A DNA stretch of 64,000 nt from Phenylobacterium parvum (GTDB lineage: Bacteria; Pseudomonadota; Alphaproteobacteria; Caulobacterales; Caulobacteraceae): contig NZ_CP029479.1 in the NCBI RefSeq assembly GCF_003150835.1, forward strand, positions 1,116,001 through 1,180,000. Reading direction: 5' to 3'. The notes under the pieces were generated by a model. That model searched no databases. It had not been told where the DNA came from and was given only the letters and a program-made list of their open reading frames with translations. Positions 44,548 through 53,804 of the stretch are shown in pieces (the stretch's first letter is position 1; every line of letters starts with the position of its first letter). The translations under genes and the position numbers were made by a program.

Positions 44548-44903
44548 AGGCCCTGACTGCAAACCGGCTCAGCGATGGCGAGGTCGTCTTCTGGCGATCG
44601 GGCGCCTGGGTTGAGCGCCTGTCCGACGCCCAGATCTTCGCGGAGGACGATCCCGCCGCGGAGGCCGAGGGCGCCGCCCGATCCCAGCCGACGATCGTTA
44701 TCGATCCCTACCTGATCGACCTGATCGACAGTGGTGGCTTCTGGGCGCCGGTCAGCTACCGCGAACGCATCCGCGCCCTGGGGCCGACCAATCATGAAAG
44801 CCACGGCAAGCAGGCAGAGGGGGGAGGCGCCGTCGAGGCCCTTCGCCAGGCCCACGGCGCCGCCCGGTCCTCGGGTCGCGTCAACCTGATCCGCCGCAAG
44901 TAG
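44544..44903 (+). CDS. DUF2849 protein of the sulfite-reduction operon
   Basis: A 119-residue protein of the DUF2849 type, starting MKALTANRLSDGEVVFWRSG and holding a central PVSYRERIRALGPT block. No catalytic motif or membrane segment is seen. The gene overlaps cobA by 4 nt and is 8 nt from cysI, a placement found in many alphaproteobacteria. It may support sulfite reductase assembly or activity, but its function is not known. Confidence 0.85.
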   Translation: MKALTANRLSDGEVVFWRSGAWVERLSDAQIFAEDDPAAEAEGAARSQPTIVIDPYLIDLIDSGGFWAPVSYRERIRALGPTNHESHGKQAEGGGAVEALRQAHGAARSSGRVNLIRRK

Positions 44904-44911
44904 GAGGGCGA

Positions 44912-46564
44912 ATGTACCGCTACGACGCCGTCGACCGCGCGGTCCTGGCCGACCGCACCGCCGAGTTCCGCGACCAGGTGCAGCGCCGCCTTTCCGGCGA
45001 ACTCACCGAGGACCAGTTCAAGCCCCTGAGGCTGATGAACGGACTCTACCTGCAGTTACACGCCTACATGCTGCGGGTGGCTGTGCCCTACGGGTCGCTC
45101 AACCCGGTCCAGATGCGGGCCCTGGCCGACATCGCCCGGCGGTTTGACCGCGGCTACGGCCACTTCACGACCCGGACCAACATCCAGTTCAACTGGGTTA
45201 AGCTGGCGGATGCGCCCGATATCCTGGACGCCCTGGCGGCGGTGGACCTCCACGCCATCCAGACCAGCGGCAACTGCATCCGCAACGTCACCGCCGACCC
45301 CTATGCCGGTGCGGCGGCCGATGAACTGGAAGACCCCCGCGTCTGGTGCGAGGCCATCCGCCAGTGGTCGAGCCTGCACCCCGAGTTCTCCTTCCTGCCC
45401 CGGAAGTTCAAGATCGCCGTGACCGCCTCGCCCCATGACCGGACGGCGGCCAGGGTGCATGACATCGGCCTGCTGCTGAGGCGCGGCCGCGACGGCGGGA
45501 CCGGGTTCGAGGTGATCGTGGGCGGCGGCATGGGCCGGACGCCGCATGTCGGCCCGACCATCCGTTCGTACCTGCCGGCGGAGCGGCTGTTCTCCTACTT
45601 GGAAGCCATTCTCCGCGTCTACAATCGCCACGGTCGACGGGACAACATCTACAAGGCCCGCATCAAGATTCTGGTCTCGGCCCTGGGGGCGGAGGCCTTC
45701 GCCCGCGAGGTGGAGGCCGAGTGGGAAAAGATCGGGACGGAGGGCGACGTGCCGGCCGGCGAGATCGACCGCATCCGCGCAGCTTTCACCCGGCCAGGCT
45801 TCGAGCCTCCGGCCTCAACTGGAGACTTCGAGGCCCGCCGCGCCGCCGAGCCGGCCTTCGCCCGCTTCGTTCGCAACAACCTCAAGGCCCATGTCCGCCC
45901 CGGCTACGGAATTGTCGACATCTCGCTGAAGGGGATCGGCGAGACCCCGGGCGACATCTCCGCCGAACAGATGGAAGTGGTCGCCGACCTTGCCGAGCGC
46001 TTTGGCCAGGGCGACATCCGCGCCACCCACGAGCAGAACCTGGTCCTGCCCCACATCCGGCTGGAGCACGTCCACGCGGTCTGGAAGGCGCTGGAGGCCG
46101 TGGGACTCGCCACCCCCAACATCAACCTGATCAGCGATATCATCGCCTGCCCGGGCCTGGACTACTGCGCCCTCGCCAACGCCCGGGCCATCTGCGTGGC
46201 CCAGGACATCGCCAGGCGCTTCGAGGCGCCGGACCGCGCCGAGACCATCGGCGAGCTGAAGATCAAGATCTCCGGCTGCATCAACGCCTGCGGTCACCAC
46301 CATGTGGGCCACATCGGGATCCTGGGCGTCGACAAGAAGGGCGAGGAATTCTACCAACTCACCCTCGGCGGCTCGGGAGCGGAAGACGCCGCGGTCGGCA
46401 AGATCCTGGGTCCGGCCCTTCCCATCGACAAGGTGACGGACGCCGTGGAGGCCATCGTCGGGGCCTACCTGCGCGAGCGGCAGGAGGGTGAGCGCTTCCT
46501 CGACACCCTTCGCCGGACCGGGGACGCCCCCTTCAAGGAGGCCGTCTATGCCGATGCTCATTAA
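44912..46564 (+). CDS. cysI: Ferredoxin-type nitrite/sulfite reductase
   Basis: The siroheme and [4Fe-4S] enzyme that reduces sulfite to sulfide by six electrons. The 550-residue protein has the cluster cysteines C413, C419, C456 and C460 in ACPGLDYC and SGCINACGHHHVG. The substrate-binding basic residues lie in HFTTRTNIQFNWVK and NVTADPYAG. No flavoprotein CysJ is encoded here, so electrons probably come from a ferredoxin reduced by Fpr. Nitrite reductase (NirA) is the close alternative, but cysH next door favours sulfite. Confidence 0.93.
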   Translation: MYRYDAVDRAVLADRTAEFRDQVQRRLSGELTEDQFKPLRLMNGLYLQLHAYMLRVAVPYGSLNPVQMRALADIARRFDRGYGHFTTRTNIQFNWVKLADAPDILDALAAVDLHAIQTSGNCIRNVTADPYAGAAADELEDPRVWCEAIRQWSSLHPEFSFLPRKFKIAVTASPHDRTAARVHDIGLLLRRGRDGGTGFEVIVGGGMGRTPHVGPTIRSYLPAERLFSYLEAILRVYNRHGRRDNIYKARIKILVSALGAEAFAREVEAEWEKIGTEGDVPAGEIDRIRAAFTRPGFEPPASTGDFEARRAAEPAFARFVRNNLKAHVRPGYGIVDISLKGIGETPGDISAEQMEVVADLAERFGQGDIRATHEQNLVLPHIRLEHVHAVWKALEAVGLATPNINLISDIIACPGLDYCALANARAICVAQDIARRFEAPDRAETIGELKIKISGCINACGHHHVGHIGILGVDKKGEEFYQLTLGGSGAEDAAVGKILGPALPIDKVTDAVEAIVGAYLRERQEGERFLDTLRRTGDAPFKEAVYADAH

Positions 46565-47054
46565 AGCAGCCGGGGCCGACTTCGTCGCCGCAGACGACTC
46601 CTTCGTCTTCCTTGAGGACGGCGCGCTGGACCCCGGCGGCGACATCCTCGTGAGCCTGGCCCGGTTCCTGGAGGCCGGGAACGCCCTGGCGTCCGGGCGG
46701 GCCGGCCGCCTTGGAGTTCGCCTGTCGCCTGACGACGCCGTGGAGTCGCTGGAGGGGCGCCTGGGCGGGGTTTCCGTTGTCGCCCTGGACTTTCCCAAGT
46801 TCCGCGATGGCCGGGCCTTCACCTCGGCGCACCTGCTCCGGACCCGCCTGGGCTTCCAGGGCGAGGTCCGGGCCGTAGGCGACGTGCTGCGGGACCAGGC
46901 GGGGTTCATGGTTCGCTGCGGCTTCGACGCCTTCGTTCCCTCGGACGGGTCGGACCCGGAAACCTGGGCTGCGGCCGTCGCGCGCCACCGGCACGTCTAC
47001 CAGAGGGCCGCCGATGGCCGCCCGCCGGCCTTTGATGAAAGACGCGGAGCCTGA
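46548..47054 (+). CDS. DUF934 protein of the sulfite-reduction operon
   Basis: A 168-residue DUF934 protein. ATG 46548 has AAGGAGG (46535-46541) six bases upstream and overlaps cysI by 17 nt, so translation is coupled. Conserved features include LSPDDAVESLEGRL, DFPKFRDGRAFTSAHLLR and RCGFDAFVPSDG. No enzyme motif is recognised. It always tends to sit between a sulfite reductase and cysH, and may be an assembly or accessory factor; that is inference. Confidence 0.85.
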   Translation: MPMLIKAAGADFVAADDSFVFLEDGALDPGGDILVSLARFLEAGNALASGRAGRLGVRLSPDDAVESLEGRLGGVSVVALDFPKFRDGRAFTSAHLLRTRLGFQGEVRAVGDVLRDQAGFMVRCGFDAFVPSDGSDPETWAAAVARHRHVYQRAADGRPPAFDERRGA

Positions 47055-47056
47055 GA

Positions 47057-47794
47057 ATGGCCTACGATCCCGCTCAACTTCCCGGCCTTGAGGCCAGGCT
47101 GGACGCCGAACTGCGCAGGGCCGATCCCGAGGCGATCCTGGCGCGGGCGGTCGAGGTGTTTCCCCAGGGCCTGGCCCTGGTCTCGTCCTTCGGCGCGGAG
47201 TCCGCCGTCCTCCTGCACATGGCGGCGCAGGTCCGGCCTGACCTGCCCATCCTGTTCCTCGACACTGGCATGCTGTTCGCCCAGACCCTGGACTATCGCC
47301 GCGCCCTGACAGCCCGGCTGGGCCTTACGGACGTGCGCGACCTGCGCCCGGCCTTTGCCGACCTGGCCACCGCCGACCCCCGGAGCGACCTGTGGCGGAC
47401 GAGTACGGACGCCTGCTGCGAGGTCCGCAAGGTCCTGCCCCTCGAGCGCGGGCTGGAGGGCTTCGGGGCCTGGATCACCGGGCGCAAGCGGTTCCACGGC
47501 GGCGACCGCCTGTCCCTGCCGGTGGTCGAGAGCGCCGAAGGACGGATCAAGTTCAATCCCCTGGCGAACTGGGACAAGTCCGACCTCGACGCCTACATGG
47601 AGCGCCATGCCCTGCCGCCCCATCCCCTGGTCGAGCACGGCTATCCGTCGCTGGGCTGCTGGCCCTGCACCCAGCCCGTGGAAGCCGGCCAGGACGTCCG
47701 CGCCGGCCGCTGGGCGGGTTCCGAAAAGACCGAATGCGGGATACACGTCGCCCGCACGCCCGGGGCGGTGAACGACCTTGGCGGCGACATCTGA
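47057..47794 (+). CDS. cysH: Adenylylsulfate (APS) reductase
   Basis: CysH reduces activated sulfate to sulfite. The 245-residue protein has the nucleotide-binding SSFGAESAVLLHM block, the cysteine pair C120/C121 and C201/C204, which together bind a [4Fe-4S] cluster, and the catalytic C227 in KTECGIH. The cluster cysteines mark the assimilatory APS type rather than the PAPS type of E. coli. It begins 2 nt after the DUF934 gene. The sulfite made goes to CysI. Confidence 0.94.
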   Translation: MAYDPAQLPGLEARLDAELRRADPEAILARAVEVFPQGLALVSSFGAESAVLLHMAAQVRPDLPILFLDTGMLFAQTLDYRRALTARLGLTDVRDLRPAFADLATADPRSDLWRTSTDACCEVRKVLPLERGLEGFGAWITGRKRFHGGDRLSLPVVESAEGRIKFNPLANWDKSDLDAYMERHALPPHPLVEHGYPSLGCWPCTQPVEAGQDVRAGRWAGSEKTECGIHVARTPGAVNDLGGDI

Positions 47795-47824
47795 CCTCGC
47801 TCTCCCCAGTCCTGGATCCTTCAA

Positions 47825-48631
47825 GTGACCGAAGCCGCCGCCGCGCCCGCCAAGAAGTCGGGCGCTTTCGCCGAAGAGACCGTGACCTGGGTCCGGCACT
47901 GGACTGACAAGCTCTTTTCCTTCCGTACGACGCGGGATCCGGGCTTCCGGTTCCAGAGCGGACAGTTCGTGATGGTGGGCCTGATGGTCGAGGGCAAGCC
48001 GCTGGTGCGGGCCTATTCCATCGCCAGCCCGTCCTGGCACGACGAGCTTGAGTTTTATTCCATCAAGGCGCCCAACGGGCCGCTGACCTCGCGCCTGTGC
48101 GACATCGAGGTCGGCCAGACCGTGCTGATCGGGCGCAAGCCAACCGGGACCCTGGTGCTCGACGGCCTGAAGCCGGGGCGCAGGCTCTACATGCTGGGTA
48201 CGGGAACGGGCCTTGCGCCCTGGCTGTCCCTGGCCCGCGACCCCGAGGTCTACGACCGGTTCGAGACCATTGTGGTCACCCACACGGTGCGCGAGGTCGC
48301 CGATCTGAACTACCGCGACCTCTTCGAACAGGAGCTGCCGAACGACGAGATCCTCGGCGAGATCGTCGCGCCCAAGCTTCGGTACTATCCCACGGTGACA
48401 CGCGAGCCCTTCCCGACCCAGGGCCGGATCACCGACCTGATCGCCTCGGGCCAGATGTGCCGCGACCTCGGCCTGCCGGACCTCGACCCTGCACAGGACA
48501 GGCTGATGCTGTGTGGCGGCCCATCGGTTCTCGGCGACCTGAAGCCGCTTCTCGAGGCGAAGGGCTTTGTCGAGGGCTCGCTCTCGCAGCCGGGCGACTA
48601 TGTGCTTGAGCGGGCTTTCGTGGAGAGCTGA
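47825..48631 (+). CDS. fpr: Ferredoxin-NADP+ reductase
   Basis: Fpr passes electrons between NADPH and ferredoxin or flavodoxin. The 268-residue FAD protein has RAYSIASPSW for flavin binding, GTGTGLAPWLSLARDP for NADP and the C-terminal end YVLERAFVES typical of the bacterial subclass. The start is GTG 47825, 30 nt after cysH. Its place in the sulfite operon suggests it feeds CysI through a ferredoxin. The gene ends 8 nt from the convergent 3D-domain gene. Confidence 0.93.
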   Translation: MTEAAAAPAKKSGAFAEETVTWVRHWTDKLFSFRTTRDPGFRFQSGQFVMVGLMVEGKPLVRAYSIASPSWHDELEFYSIKAPNGPLTSRLCDIEVGQTVLIGRKPTGTLVLDGLKPGRRLYMLGTGTGLAPWLSLARDPEVYDRFETIVVTHTVREVADLNYRDLFEQELPNDEILGEIVAPKLRYYPTVTREPFPTQGRITDLIASGQMCRDLGLPDLDPAQDRLMLCGGPSVLGDLKPLLEAKGFVEGSLSQPGDYVLERAFVES

Positions 48632-48639
48632 GGCCGGCC

Positions 48640-49128
48640 TCAGGCGGGCGGGCAGCCCTTGAAGTCGCCGATCTTGCTGACCGTCAGGTGGGACATGTTG
48701 AGCCCCATGATCGGCTTCATCGAGGCCGCGCCCGAACCCGTGAAGAGGTCGATCCGGTTGCCCTTGATCGCCCCGCCCGTGTCGGAGGCGTACCAGTAGC
48801 CATCGTGCAGCCGGCCGTCGGGCATCTTCAGTCCCACGGTTTCCTGGATGAACAGGACGGTGCGGCGGGGAATGACACGGGGGTCGATCGCCGCGGTGCG
48901 CATGGCGACGACCCGGCAGCCCAGGGAATCGAGTACGCCGACGCCGCGGGCGCCGACATGGTAGAGCGAGGCCTTCAACCGGAACTGGGGAGATCCGGGC
49001 ACTGCGCCGGTCAGGGCGCCGACGAGCAGGTCGCCGATCGGGTCCGAAGGGGTGTTCTGGCTGGCGTAGGCGGGGGCTGCGGCGAGGCCGGCGAGGATGG
49101 CGGCCAGGGCGGCGAGGCGGCGTCGCAT
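48640..49128 (-). CDS. Secreted 3D-domain protein
   Basis: A 162-residue exported protein with a signal peptide (MRRRLAALAAILAGLAAAPAYA) and a 3D domain, the fold shared with MltA-type lytic transglycosylases. The three aspartates are D82 (IDPRVIP), D116 (SDTGGAIKGNR) and D127 (RIDLF). ATG 49128 was chosen because GGAGGAG lies just upstream and the signal peptide then starts correctly; a longer reading up to 49431 crosses the divergent GST gene. A peptidoglycan or polysaccharide target is likely but unproven. Confidence 0.85.
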   Translation of the reverse strand: MRRRLAALAAILAGLAAAPAYASQNTPSDPIGDLLVGALTGAVPGSPQFRLKASLYHVGARGVGVLDSLGCRVVAMRTAAIDPRVIPRRTVLFIQETVGLKMPDGRLHDGYWYASDTGGAIKGNRIDLFTGSGAASMKPIMGLNMSHLTVSKIGDFKGCPPA

Positions 49129-49222
49129 GACGTCTCCTCCTTCGTCGTTGATCTGTCGTCGCTCGCCTTTTAACGATTGCGCCCGCCCCGGGCAACCTTG
49201 GCCGGGCTGAGGAGTGGGCGCT

Positions 49223-49822
49223 ATGAAGATCTTCGGGGACTCGATATCCGGCAATTGCCTGAAGGTTCTGTGGACGGCGAAGCTTCTCGGGCTGCCCCAC
49301 GAGTGGATCGAGACCGGGGTCCTGACGGGCGAAACCCGCACGCCGGCATTCCTGGCCATGAACCCCGCCGGACAGGTTCCCCTTGTCCTCCTGGATGACG
49401 GTCGGCCGCTGGCCCAGTCCAACGCCATCATCCTGCACCTGTCCCGGGGGTCCGACCTGATCCCCAGGGATGCCTACCTCGAGGCCCGCATGCTCGAGTG
49501 GATGTTCTGGGAGCAGTACAGCCACGAGCCCTACGTGGCGGTCGCCCGGTTCCAGGTCCGATACCTGGGCAAGTCGCCGGACTCCCTGGGTCCGGATCTC
49601 TTCCGCCGGGCCGAGGCGGCCCTGGATCGCCTGGACTCGGCCCTCGACGGCGTCGACTGGCTGGTGGGCGACCGGTTCACCCTCGCCGACATGGCCCTGG
49701 CGCCCTACACACGGTTCGCGCCGGAGGCCGGGCTGGCGCTTGAGGCCTGGCCCCGCATCCGGGAATGGATCGACCGCTTCGAGACCTTCCTGGGTCTCCC
49801 TCGCCTTGGAGACGACAGATGA
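49223..49822 (+). CDS. Glutathione S-transferase family protein
   Basis: A 199-residue GST with the thioredoxin-like domain at about 1-78, including MNPAGQVPLVLLDDG and LAQSNAIILHL, and a helical C-terminal domain with GDRFTLADMALAPY. GAGGAG 8 nt before ATG 49223 supports the start; GTG 49214 overlaps that site. The N-terminal SGNCLK pattern suggests a Ser or Cys active residue. The substrate is unknown. It overlaps the nuclease gene by ATGA. Confidence 0.92.
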   Translation: MKIFGDSISGNCLKVLWTAKLLGLPHEWIETGVLTGETRTPAFLAMNPAGQVPLVLLDDGRPLAQSNAIILHLSRGSDLIPRDAYLEARMLEWMFWEQYSHEPYVAVARFQVRYLGKSPDSLGPDLFRRAEAALDRLDSALDGVDWLVGDRFTLADMALAPYTRFAPEAGLALEAWPRIREWIDRFETFLGLPRLGDDR

Positions 49823-50832
49823 CCCGCCGGTTTCCTTCCCTCGTCGTCGCCCTGGCTCTGGTCTGCGGCATGCCCGCCACCGCCCTGGCCTGGGGGTCTT
49901 CTGGCCACAGGATGGTGGGCGTCGCCGCAGTGGAGGCCCTGCCGTCCGACCTGCCCGCCTTCCTGCGGACCCGCTCGGCCGCCGCCGACGTCGGTGAGTT
50001 CTCGCGGGAGCTGGATCGCTCCAAGGGCTCGGGCCGTGCACACGGGGTGTCGCTGGATTCCGGCCACTTCATCGACCTGTACGACGATGGCACGGTGATG
50101 GGCGGGCCCCGGCTTGAGGCCATGCCGGCCGACCGCGAGGCCTTCGAGACCGCCCTCAGAGCCGCCGGGACCAACGCCTGGAAGGCGGGATGGCTCTACT
50201 ATTCCATCCTGGAGACCCAGCAGCAGCTGACCCGTGACCTCGCCATGTGGCGGGTCCTCGACTACGCCGTGCGGACTGAGAAGAACCCCGAGCGCCGGGC
50301 CTGGTTCCGGGCGGACCTGCGTCGGCGCGAGGCGGTGGTCCTTCAGACCATGGGCCGGCTCTCGCACTACGTCTCTGACGGCTCCCAGCCCCTGCACGTG
50401 ACCATCCACTACAATGGCTGGTCGGGAGAGGCCAATCCTGAGGGCTTCACCCGCAGCCGGATCCACGGCCCCTTCGAAGGCGAGCTCGTGGCGGCGGGCG
50501 TCCGGCTGGACGACATCCGCAAGGCCATGCCCCCGCGCGCGCCGAACGCAGTCGGCCTTGAGGTGCGGATCGCCGACTACCTCACCGTCGCCTGGAAGGA
50601 GGTCCCCACCCTCTACCGTCTGGAGAAGGCCGGCGCCCTGATCCCCGGCCACCCGCAGGGGACCGCCTTTGCCCGCGACCGCCTGGCCGCAGGGGCCGGC
50701 GCCCTGCGCGACCTTGTCGACCTCGCCTGGAAGACGTCGGCCGGGGCCAAGCTCGGCTGGCCCGAGATGACGGTCCAGGACGCCCTGGCCGGGCGCGCCG
50801 ACATCTGGACCTCGCTCTACGGCAAGGACTGA
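49819..50832 (+). CDS. Secreted S1/P1-type nuclease
   Basis: A zinc-dependent single-strand nuclease of the S1/P1 family. The 337-residue precursor has a signal peptide ending TALA at 21-24. The predicted mature protein starts WGSSGH, so its N-terminal tryptophan and H6 match the W1 and H6 zinc ligands of P1 nuclease. Further ligands are seen in HYVSDGSQPLH and nearby DSGHFIDL. It starts at the ATGA overlap with the GST gene and is followed by a TGATG overlap with the Nudix gene. Confidence 0.9.
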   Translation: MTRRFPSLVVALALVCGMPATALAWGSSGHRMVGVAAVEALPSDLPAFLRTRSAAADVGEFSRELDRSKGSGRAHGVSLDSGHFIDLYDDGTVMGGPRLEAMPADREAFETALRAAGTNAWKAGWLYYSILETQQQLTRDLAMWRVLDYAVRTEKNPERRAWFRADLRRREAVVLQTMGRLSHYVSDGSQPLHVTIHYNGWSGEANPEGFTRSRIHGPFEGELVAAGVRLDDIRKAMPPRAPNAVGLEVRIADYLTVAWKEVPTLYRLEKAGALIPGHPQGTAFARDRLAAGAGALRDLVDLAWKTSAGAKLGWPEMTVQDALAGRADIWTSLYGKD

Positions 50833-51335
50833 TGGCGCCGCCGCAGTTCGGCCTTCCGGAAGACGGGAGGGCGTGGCCCGAGCGGCCCTCCGCCTTCGGG
50901 CTCGCCCGGAGGGGACAGAGACTCGCCCTGGTCGAGATCGGCGATCCTGCCGAGCAGGTCTGGCTGGCGCTGCCGGGCGGCGGCCTGGAGCCCGGGGAAT
51001 CGGCCGAAGTCGCCCTGGTCAGGGAATTCGCCGAGGAGACAGGGCTGGTGGTCAGGCCCACGGGCCTTGTCGGGGACTCCTCGGACCGGGTGATCATCAA
51101 TGCGGGCCGGGCCTTCAATGTCCGCGGCCGCTTCTTCGCGGTCGACATCCTGGGCCCCGCGCCGGGAGGGGCGACCGAGCCGGATCACCGGCTGGTCTGG
51201 AAGACGCCCCTTGAGGCGATCCGGGGGCTGCACCGGCCTTCCCACGCCTGGGCGGTCGTCGAGTGGCTCCGCGGTTTGCAAGGCGCCGGCGGGCATAGTA
51301 GGCCGGCCCGGGGACAGGGACGGAGGACGTCATGA
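50832..51335 (+). CDS. Nudix hydrolase
   Basis: A 167-residue Nudix-fold pyrophosphohydrolase. The Nudix box runs from [12 protein letters not shown] to REFAEETGL, with all the conserved Gly, Glu and Arg residues in place. The substrate cannot be told. It overlaps the nuclease gene by TGATG and folD by ATGA, so all three are translated together. Confidence 0.9.
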   Translation: MAPPQFGLPEDGRAWPERPSAFGLARRGQRLALVEIGDPAEQVWLALPGGGLEPGESAEVALVREFAEETGLVVRPTGLVGDSSDRVIINAGRAFNVRGRFFAVDILGPAPGGATEPDHRLVWKTPLEAIRGLHRPSHAWAVVEWLRGLQGAGGHSRPARGQGRRTS

Positions 51336-52225
51336 GCGAGGCCACACTGATCGATGGAAGGGCGGAGGCCGAGGCCCTTCGGGCGCGGGTCGCCGCGGAC
51401 GTCGCTGAGCTCAAGGCCCGCCATGGGCTGGTCCCGGGACTGGCTGTGGTGCTGGTGGGCGAGGACCCGGCCTCCGAGGTCTATGTGCGCTCCAAGGGCG
51501 AGCAGTCGAGGGCCGCCGGCATGCACTCGGTGACCCACAAGCTTCCCGCGGACACGTCGCAGGCCGACCTCGTAAACCTGGTGCGCCAGCTCAACGCAGA
51601 TCCTTCGATCCATGGCATCCTGGTGCAGATGCCCCTCCCGCCGGGCCTGGACGAGAAGGCGGTGATCGAGGCCATCGACCCGGACAAGGACGTGGATGGC
51701 CTGCATGTCGTCAACGCCGGCCGGCTGTCGCAGGGTCTTCCATCCCTCGCCCCCTGCACGCCGGTGGGCTGCATGATCCTCCTGCGACAGACCCTGGGCG
51801 ACAACCTGTCTGGTCTTCGCGCCGTGGTGCTCGGGCGCTCCATCCTGGTTGGCCGGCCGGTGGCCCAACTTCTGCTTCAGGCGGACTGCACGGTGACCAT
51901 CGCCCATTCCCGGACTCGCGACCTGGCGTCCGTCTGCCGCGAGGCCGACATCCTCGTCGCGGCGGTCGGTAGACCGCGGATGATCCCGGGGGACTGGATC
52001 CGTCCAGGAGCCACCGTGATCGACGTGGGCATCAACCGGGTGCCCTTCGACGACCCTGCCAAGGCGGCGGAGGGACGGACCAAGCTGGTCGGCGACGTCG
52101 ACTTCAAGAGCGCGCGGCGCGTCGCGGGCGCGATCACGCCGGTGCCGAACGGCGTCGGCCCGATGACCGTGGCCTGCCTCCTCGCCAACACCGTGACGGC
52201 GGCGCGGCGGATCCGCGGGGTCTAG
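51332..52225 (+). CDS. folD: Methylenetetrahydrofolate dehydrogenase/cyclohydrolase
   Basis: FolD interconverts methylene-, methenyl- and formyl-tetrahydrofolate using NADP. The 297-residue protein has the active residues Y51 and K55 in [12 protein letters not shown], the [10 protein letters not shown] block, APCTPVG, and the dinucleotide-binding [14 protein letters not shown]. Start ATG 51332 overlaps the Nudix gene. It ends with a 4-nt overlap of the convergent Mla lipoprotein gene. Confidence 0.97.
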   Translation: MSEATLIDGRAEAEALRARVAADVAELKARHGLVPGLAVVLVGEDPASEVYVRSKGEQSRAAGMHSVTHKLPADTSQADLVNLVRQLNADPSIHGILVQMPLPPGLDEKAVIEAIDPDKDVDGLHVVNAGRLSQGLPSLAPCTPVGCMILLRQTLGDNLSGLRAVVLGRSILVGRPVAQLLLQADCTVTIAHSRTRDLASVCREADILVAAVGRPRMIPGDWIRPGATVIDVGINRVPFDDPAKAAEGRTKLVGDVDFKSARRVAGAITPVPNGVGPMTVACLLANTVTAARRIRGV

Positions 52226-52869
52226 CCGCCGACCGGCGCGACGCTGGTCGCCACGCCTTCGTCCGCCGTCCTGATGATGGCGGCGAGGGCTTCACGGGTC
52301 GCCTCCTGGAAGGCCTCCGCGATGGCGCCGCCCCGGTTCTCGTCCGCCCGGCGCGTGAAGGACAGGGACTCCTCGCGAACAACCTTCTGGTCCCGGAGAC
52401 GGGTGACCACGACATGCAGGTCGATCCGGACCTCCGGTGCGGCGCGTGGGCCCTGGTCATAGTCGGCCTCGAACCGGGAGACATCGACCCTGAGCCCGAA
52501 GGCCGGCCGGCCGAGTTCGCCGGGCGTGATGAGCCGCGCAGGACCCCGGCTGGAGGCGAAGGCGGCGACGAGGGCCTGGTCGAAGAGTACGGAGGCCGAC
52601 TGCGTCCAGCGGGCGTTGGCCAGGTAGGCCGCCTCGGCTCCATCGGCCGTGAGGATCCGGTCCCCCGCCGCGGCGGGGTGGAAGCTTCCGCCGCCCCGGA
52701 TCATCGGGATGCGGCCCTCGGTAGGCGTCGAGGCGGCCAGGGGCGCGGTTTCCGGGGTGAACCGGTAGAGCTGCGCCGGCTTGGCGTCGGGCAGGAGGGT
52801 GATGCACCCCGCCAGGGTCAGCGCCGCCCCAGCGGCGGACAGTCGGAGGAGGTTCCGGGTCAGGGTCAC
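52222..52869 (-). CDS. ABC transport auxiliary lipoprotein (LinN/PqiC-like)
   Basis: A 215-residue outer-membrane or periplasmic lipoprotein of the DUF330 type, related to PqiC and to LinN of the sphingomonad LinKLMN system. The signal ends in a lipobox with C22 (LTLAGC). The LYRFTPE block and the [17 protein letters not shown] segment fit the family. It is the last gene of the Mla-type operon and overlaps mlaD by 4 nt. It probably links the MCE ring to the outer membrane. Confidence 0.85.
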   Translation of the reverse strand: MTLTRNLLRLSAAGAALTLAGCITLLPDAKPAQLYRFTPETAPLAASTPTEGRIPMIRGGGSFHPAAAGDRILTADGAEAAYLANARWTQSASVLFDQALVAAFASSRGPARLITPGELGRPAFGLRVDVSRFEADYDQGPRAAPEVRIDLHVVVTRLRDQKVVREESLSFTRRADENRGGAIAEAFQEATREALAAIIRTADEGVATSVAPVGG

Positions 52870-53804
52870 GGGCGGACTTCCTTTTCCTTGCCGGGGCTCT
52901 TTGTGATCAGGCCGCGGGGGTTGGCTTCCAGTTCGCGGGACAGTCGGGTCAGCGAGTCTGCGGCCCCCTGCAGGGCGCCGATGGCGGCGGTGAACTGGGA
53001 CAGGCTGCTGGCGGTGTAGTCGCCGCCGGGCCCGTCGACCCGGGCGATGACCCCCCTCAGCTCCTTCACGGCGACCTGGGTCTCGGCGGCGGCCTCGCCC
53101 AGGCTCTTGAGCGTCCGCGCCCCATCGCCTTCCACCAGGGTCCGGCTCGAGGCCGAAAGGGCCGCGATCTCCGTGGCGGCGTTGTCGAGGCTCTTCAGGG
53201 CCGCCTCGGTCTCGCTGATCACCTGCTTGCGCTTGGCCAGCTCGCTGGAGAACTGCTCCACGTTCTTGAGTGACGACTGGAAGGCGGCGATGTTCTCGGG
53301 CGTCAGCATGGCGTTGACGCCCTGCAGGGCCTTCACCGTCTCGGTCAGGACCGACTCCCCCCCGGTCAGGAAGCCCGAGAGGGCAGAGGGCCGGGAGGCG
53401 ATCATCGGCGTCTTGCCAAACGGGGTCTGCTGCCGGACGAGGGGATTGGCCCGGGTCCCGGAACTGACCTGGATGAAGTTCACCCCGGTGATGCCCAGGG
53501 GCTCGATGGTGGCGACAGAGTCGGTGCGGACCGGCACGCCAGCGCTCATGCGGACATGGGCGATGACCTTCTCGGTGTTCTGCGACCAGAGCTCAATCTG
53601 GGTGATTTCACCCACCTTGATGCCGTTGAACCGTACCTCGCCGCCCTTGCTGAGGCCGTTCACCGGTCCCTGGAAGACGATGTCGTAGTTCTGGAAATCG
53701 CGCTTGAGGTTGAACTGGGCGAGCCAGATCCCGAAGGCCAGCAGCCCCACGAGGAGGAGGAGGGAGAACAGGCCCACGAGGGCGTAGTTGGCGTCTTTTT
53801 CCAT
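52866..53804 (-). CDS. mlaD: MCE-domain protein MlaD
   Basis: MlaD-type proteins are anchored in the inner membrane and form a periplasmic lipid-binding ring. The 312-residue product has one N-terminal membrane segment (about 6-28) and an MCE domain at about 38-115 with VNGLSKGGEVRFNGIKVG and a VNFIQV hairpin. The long C-terminal part (about 150-300) is predicted helical, longer than in E. coli MlaD. It shares its base with the end of the ATPase gene (53804). Confidence 0.92.
   Translation of the reverse strand: MEKDANYALVGLFSLLLLVGLLAFGIWLAQFNLKRDFQNYDIVFQGPVNGLSKGGEVRFNGIKVGEITQIELWSQNTEKVIAHVRMSAGVPVRTDSVATIEPLGITGVNFIQVSSGTRANPLVRQQTPFGKTPMIASRPSALSGFLTGGESVLTETVKALQGVNAMLTPENIAAFQSSLKNVEQFSSELAKRKQVISETEAALKSLDNAATEIAALSASSRTLVEGDGARTLKSLGEAAAETQVAVKELRGVIARVDGPGGDYTASSLSQFTAAIGALQGAADSLTRLSRELEANPRGLITKSPGKEKEVRP

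Noticed and set aside
46997-50041. 1014-codon minus-strand open frame across cysH, fpr and the GST gene
   Set aside because: It runs opposite several well-identified genes and includes the reversed 3D-domain region in another frame; composition is that of antisense GC-rich DNA.
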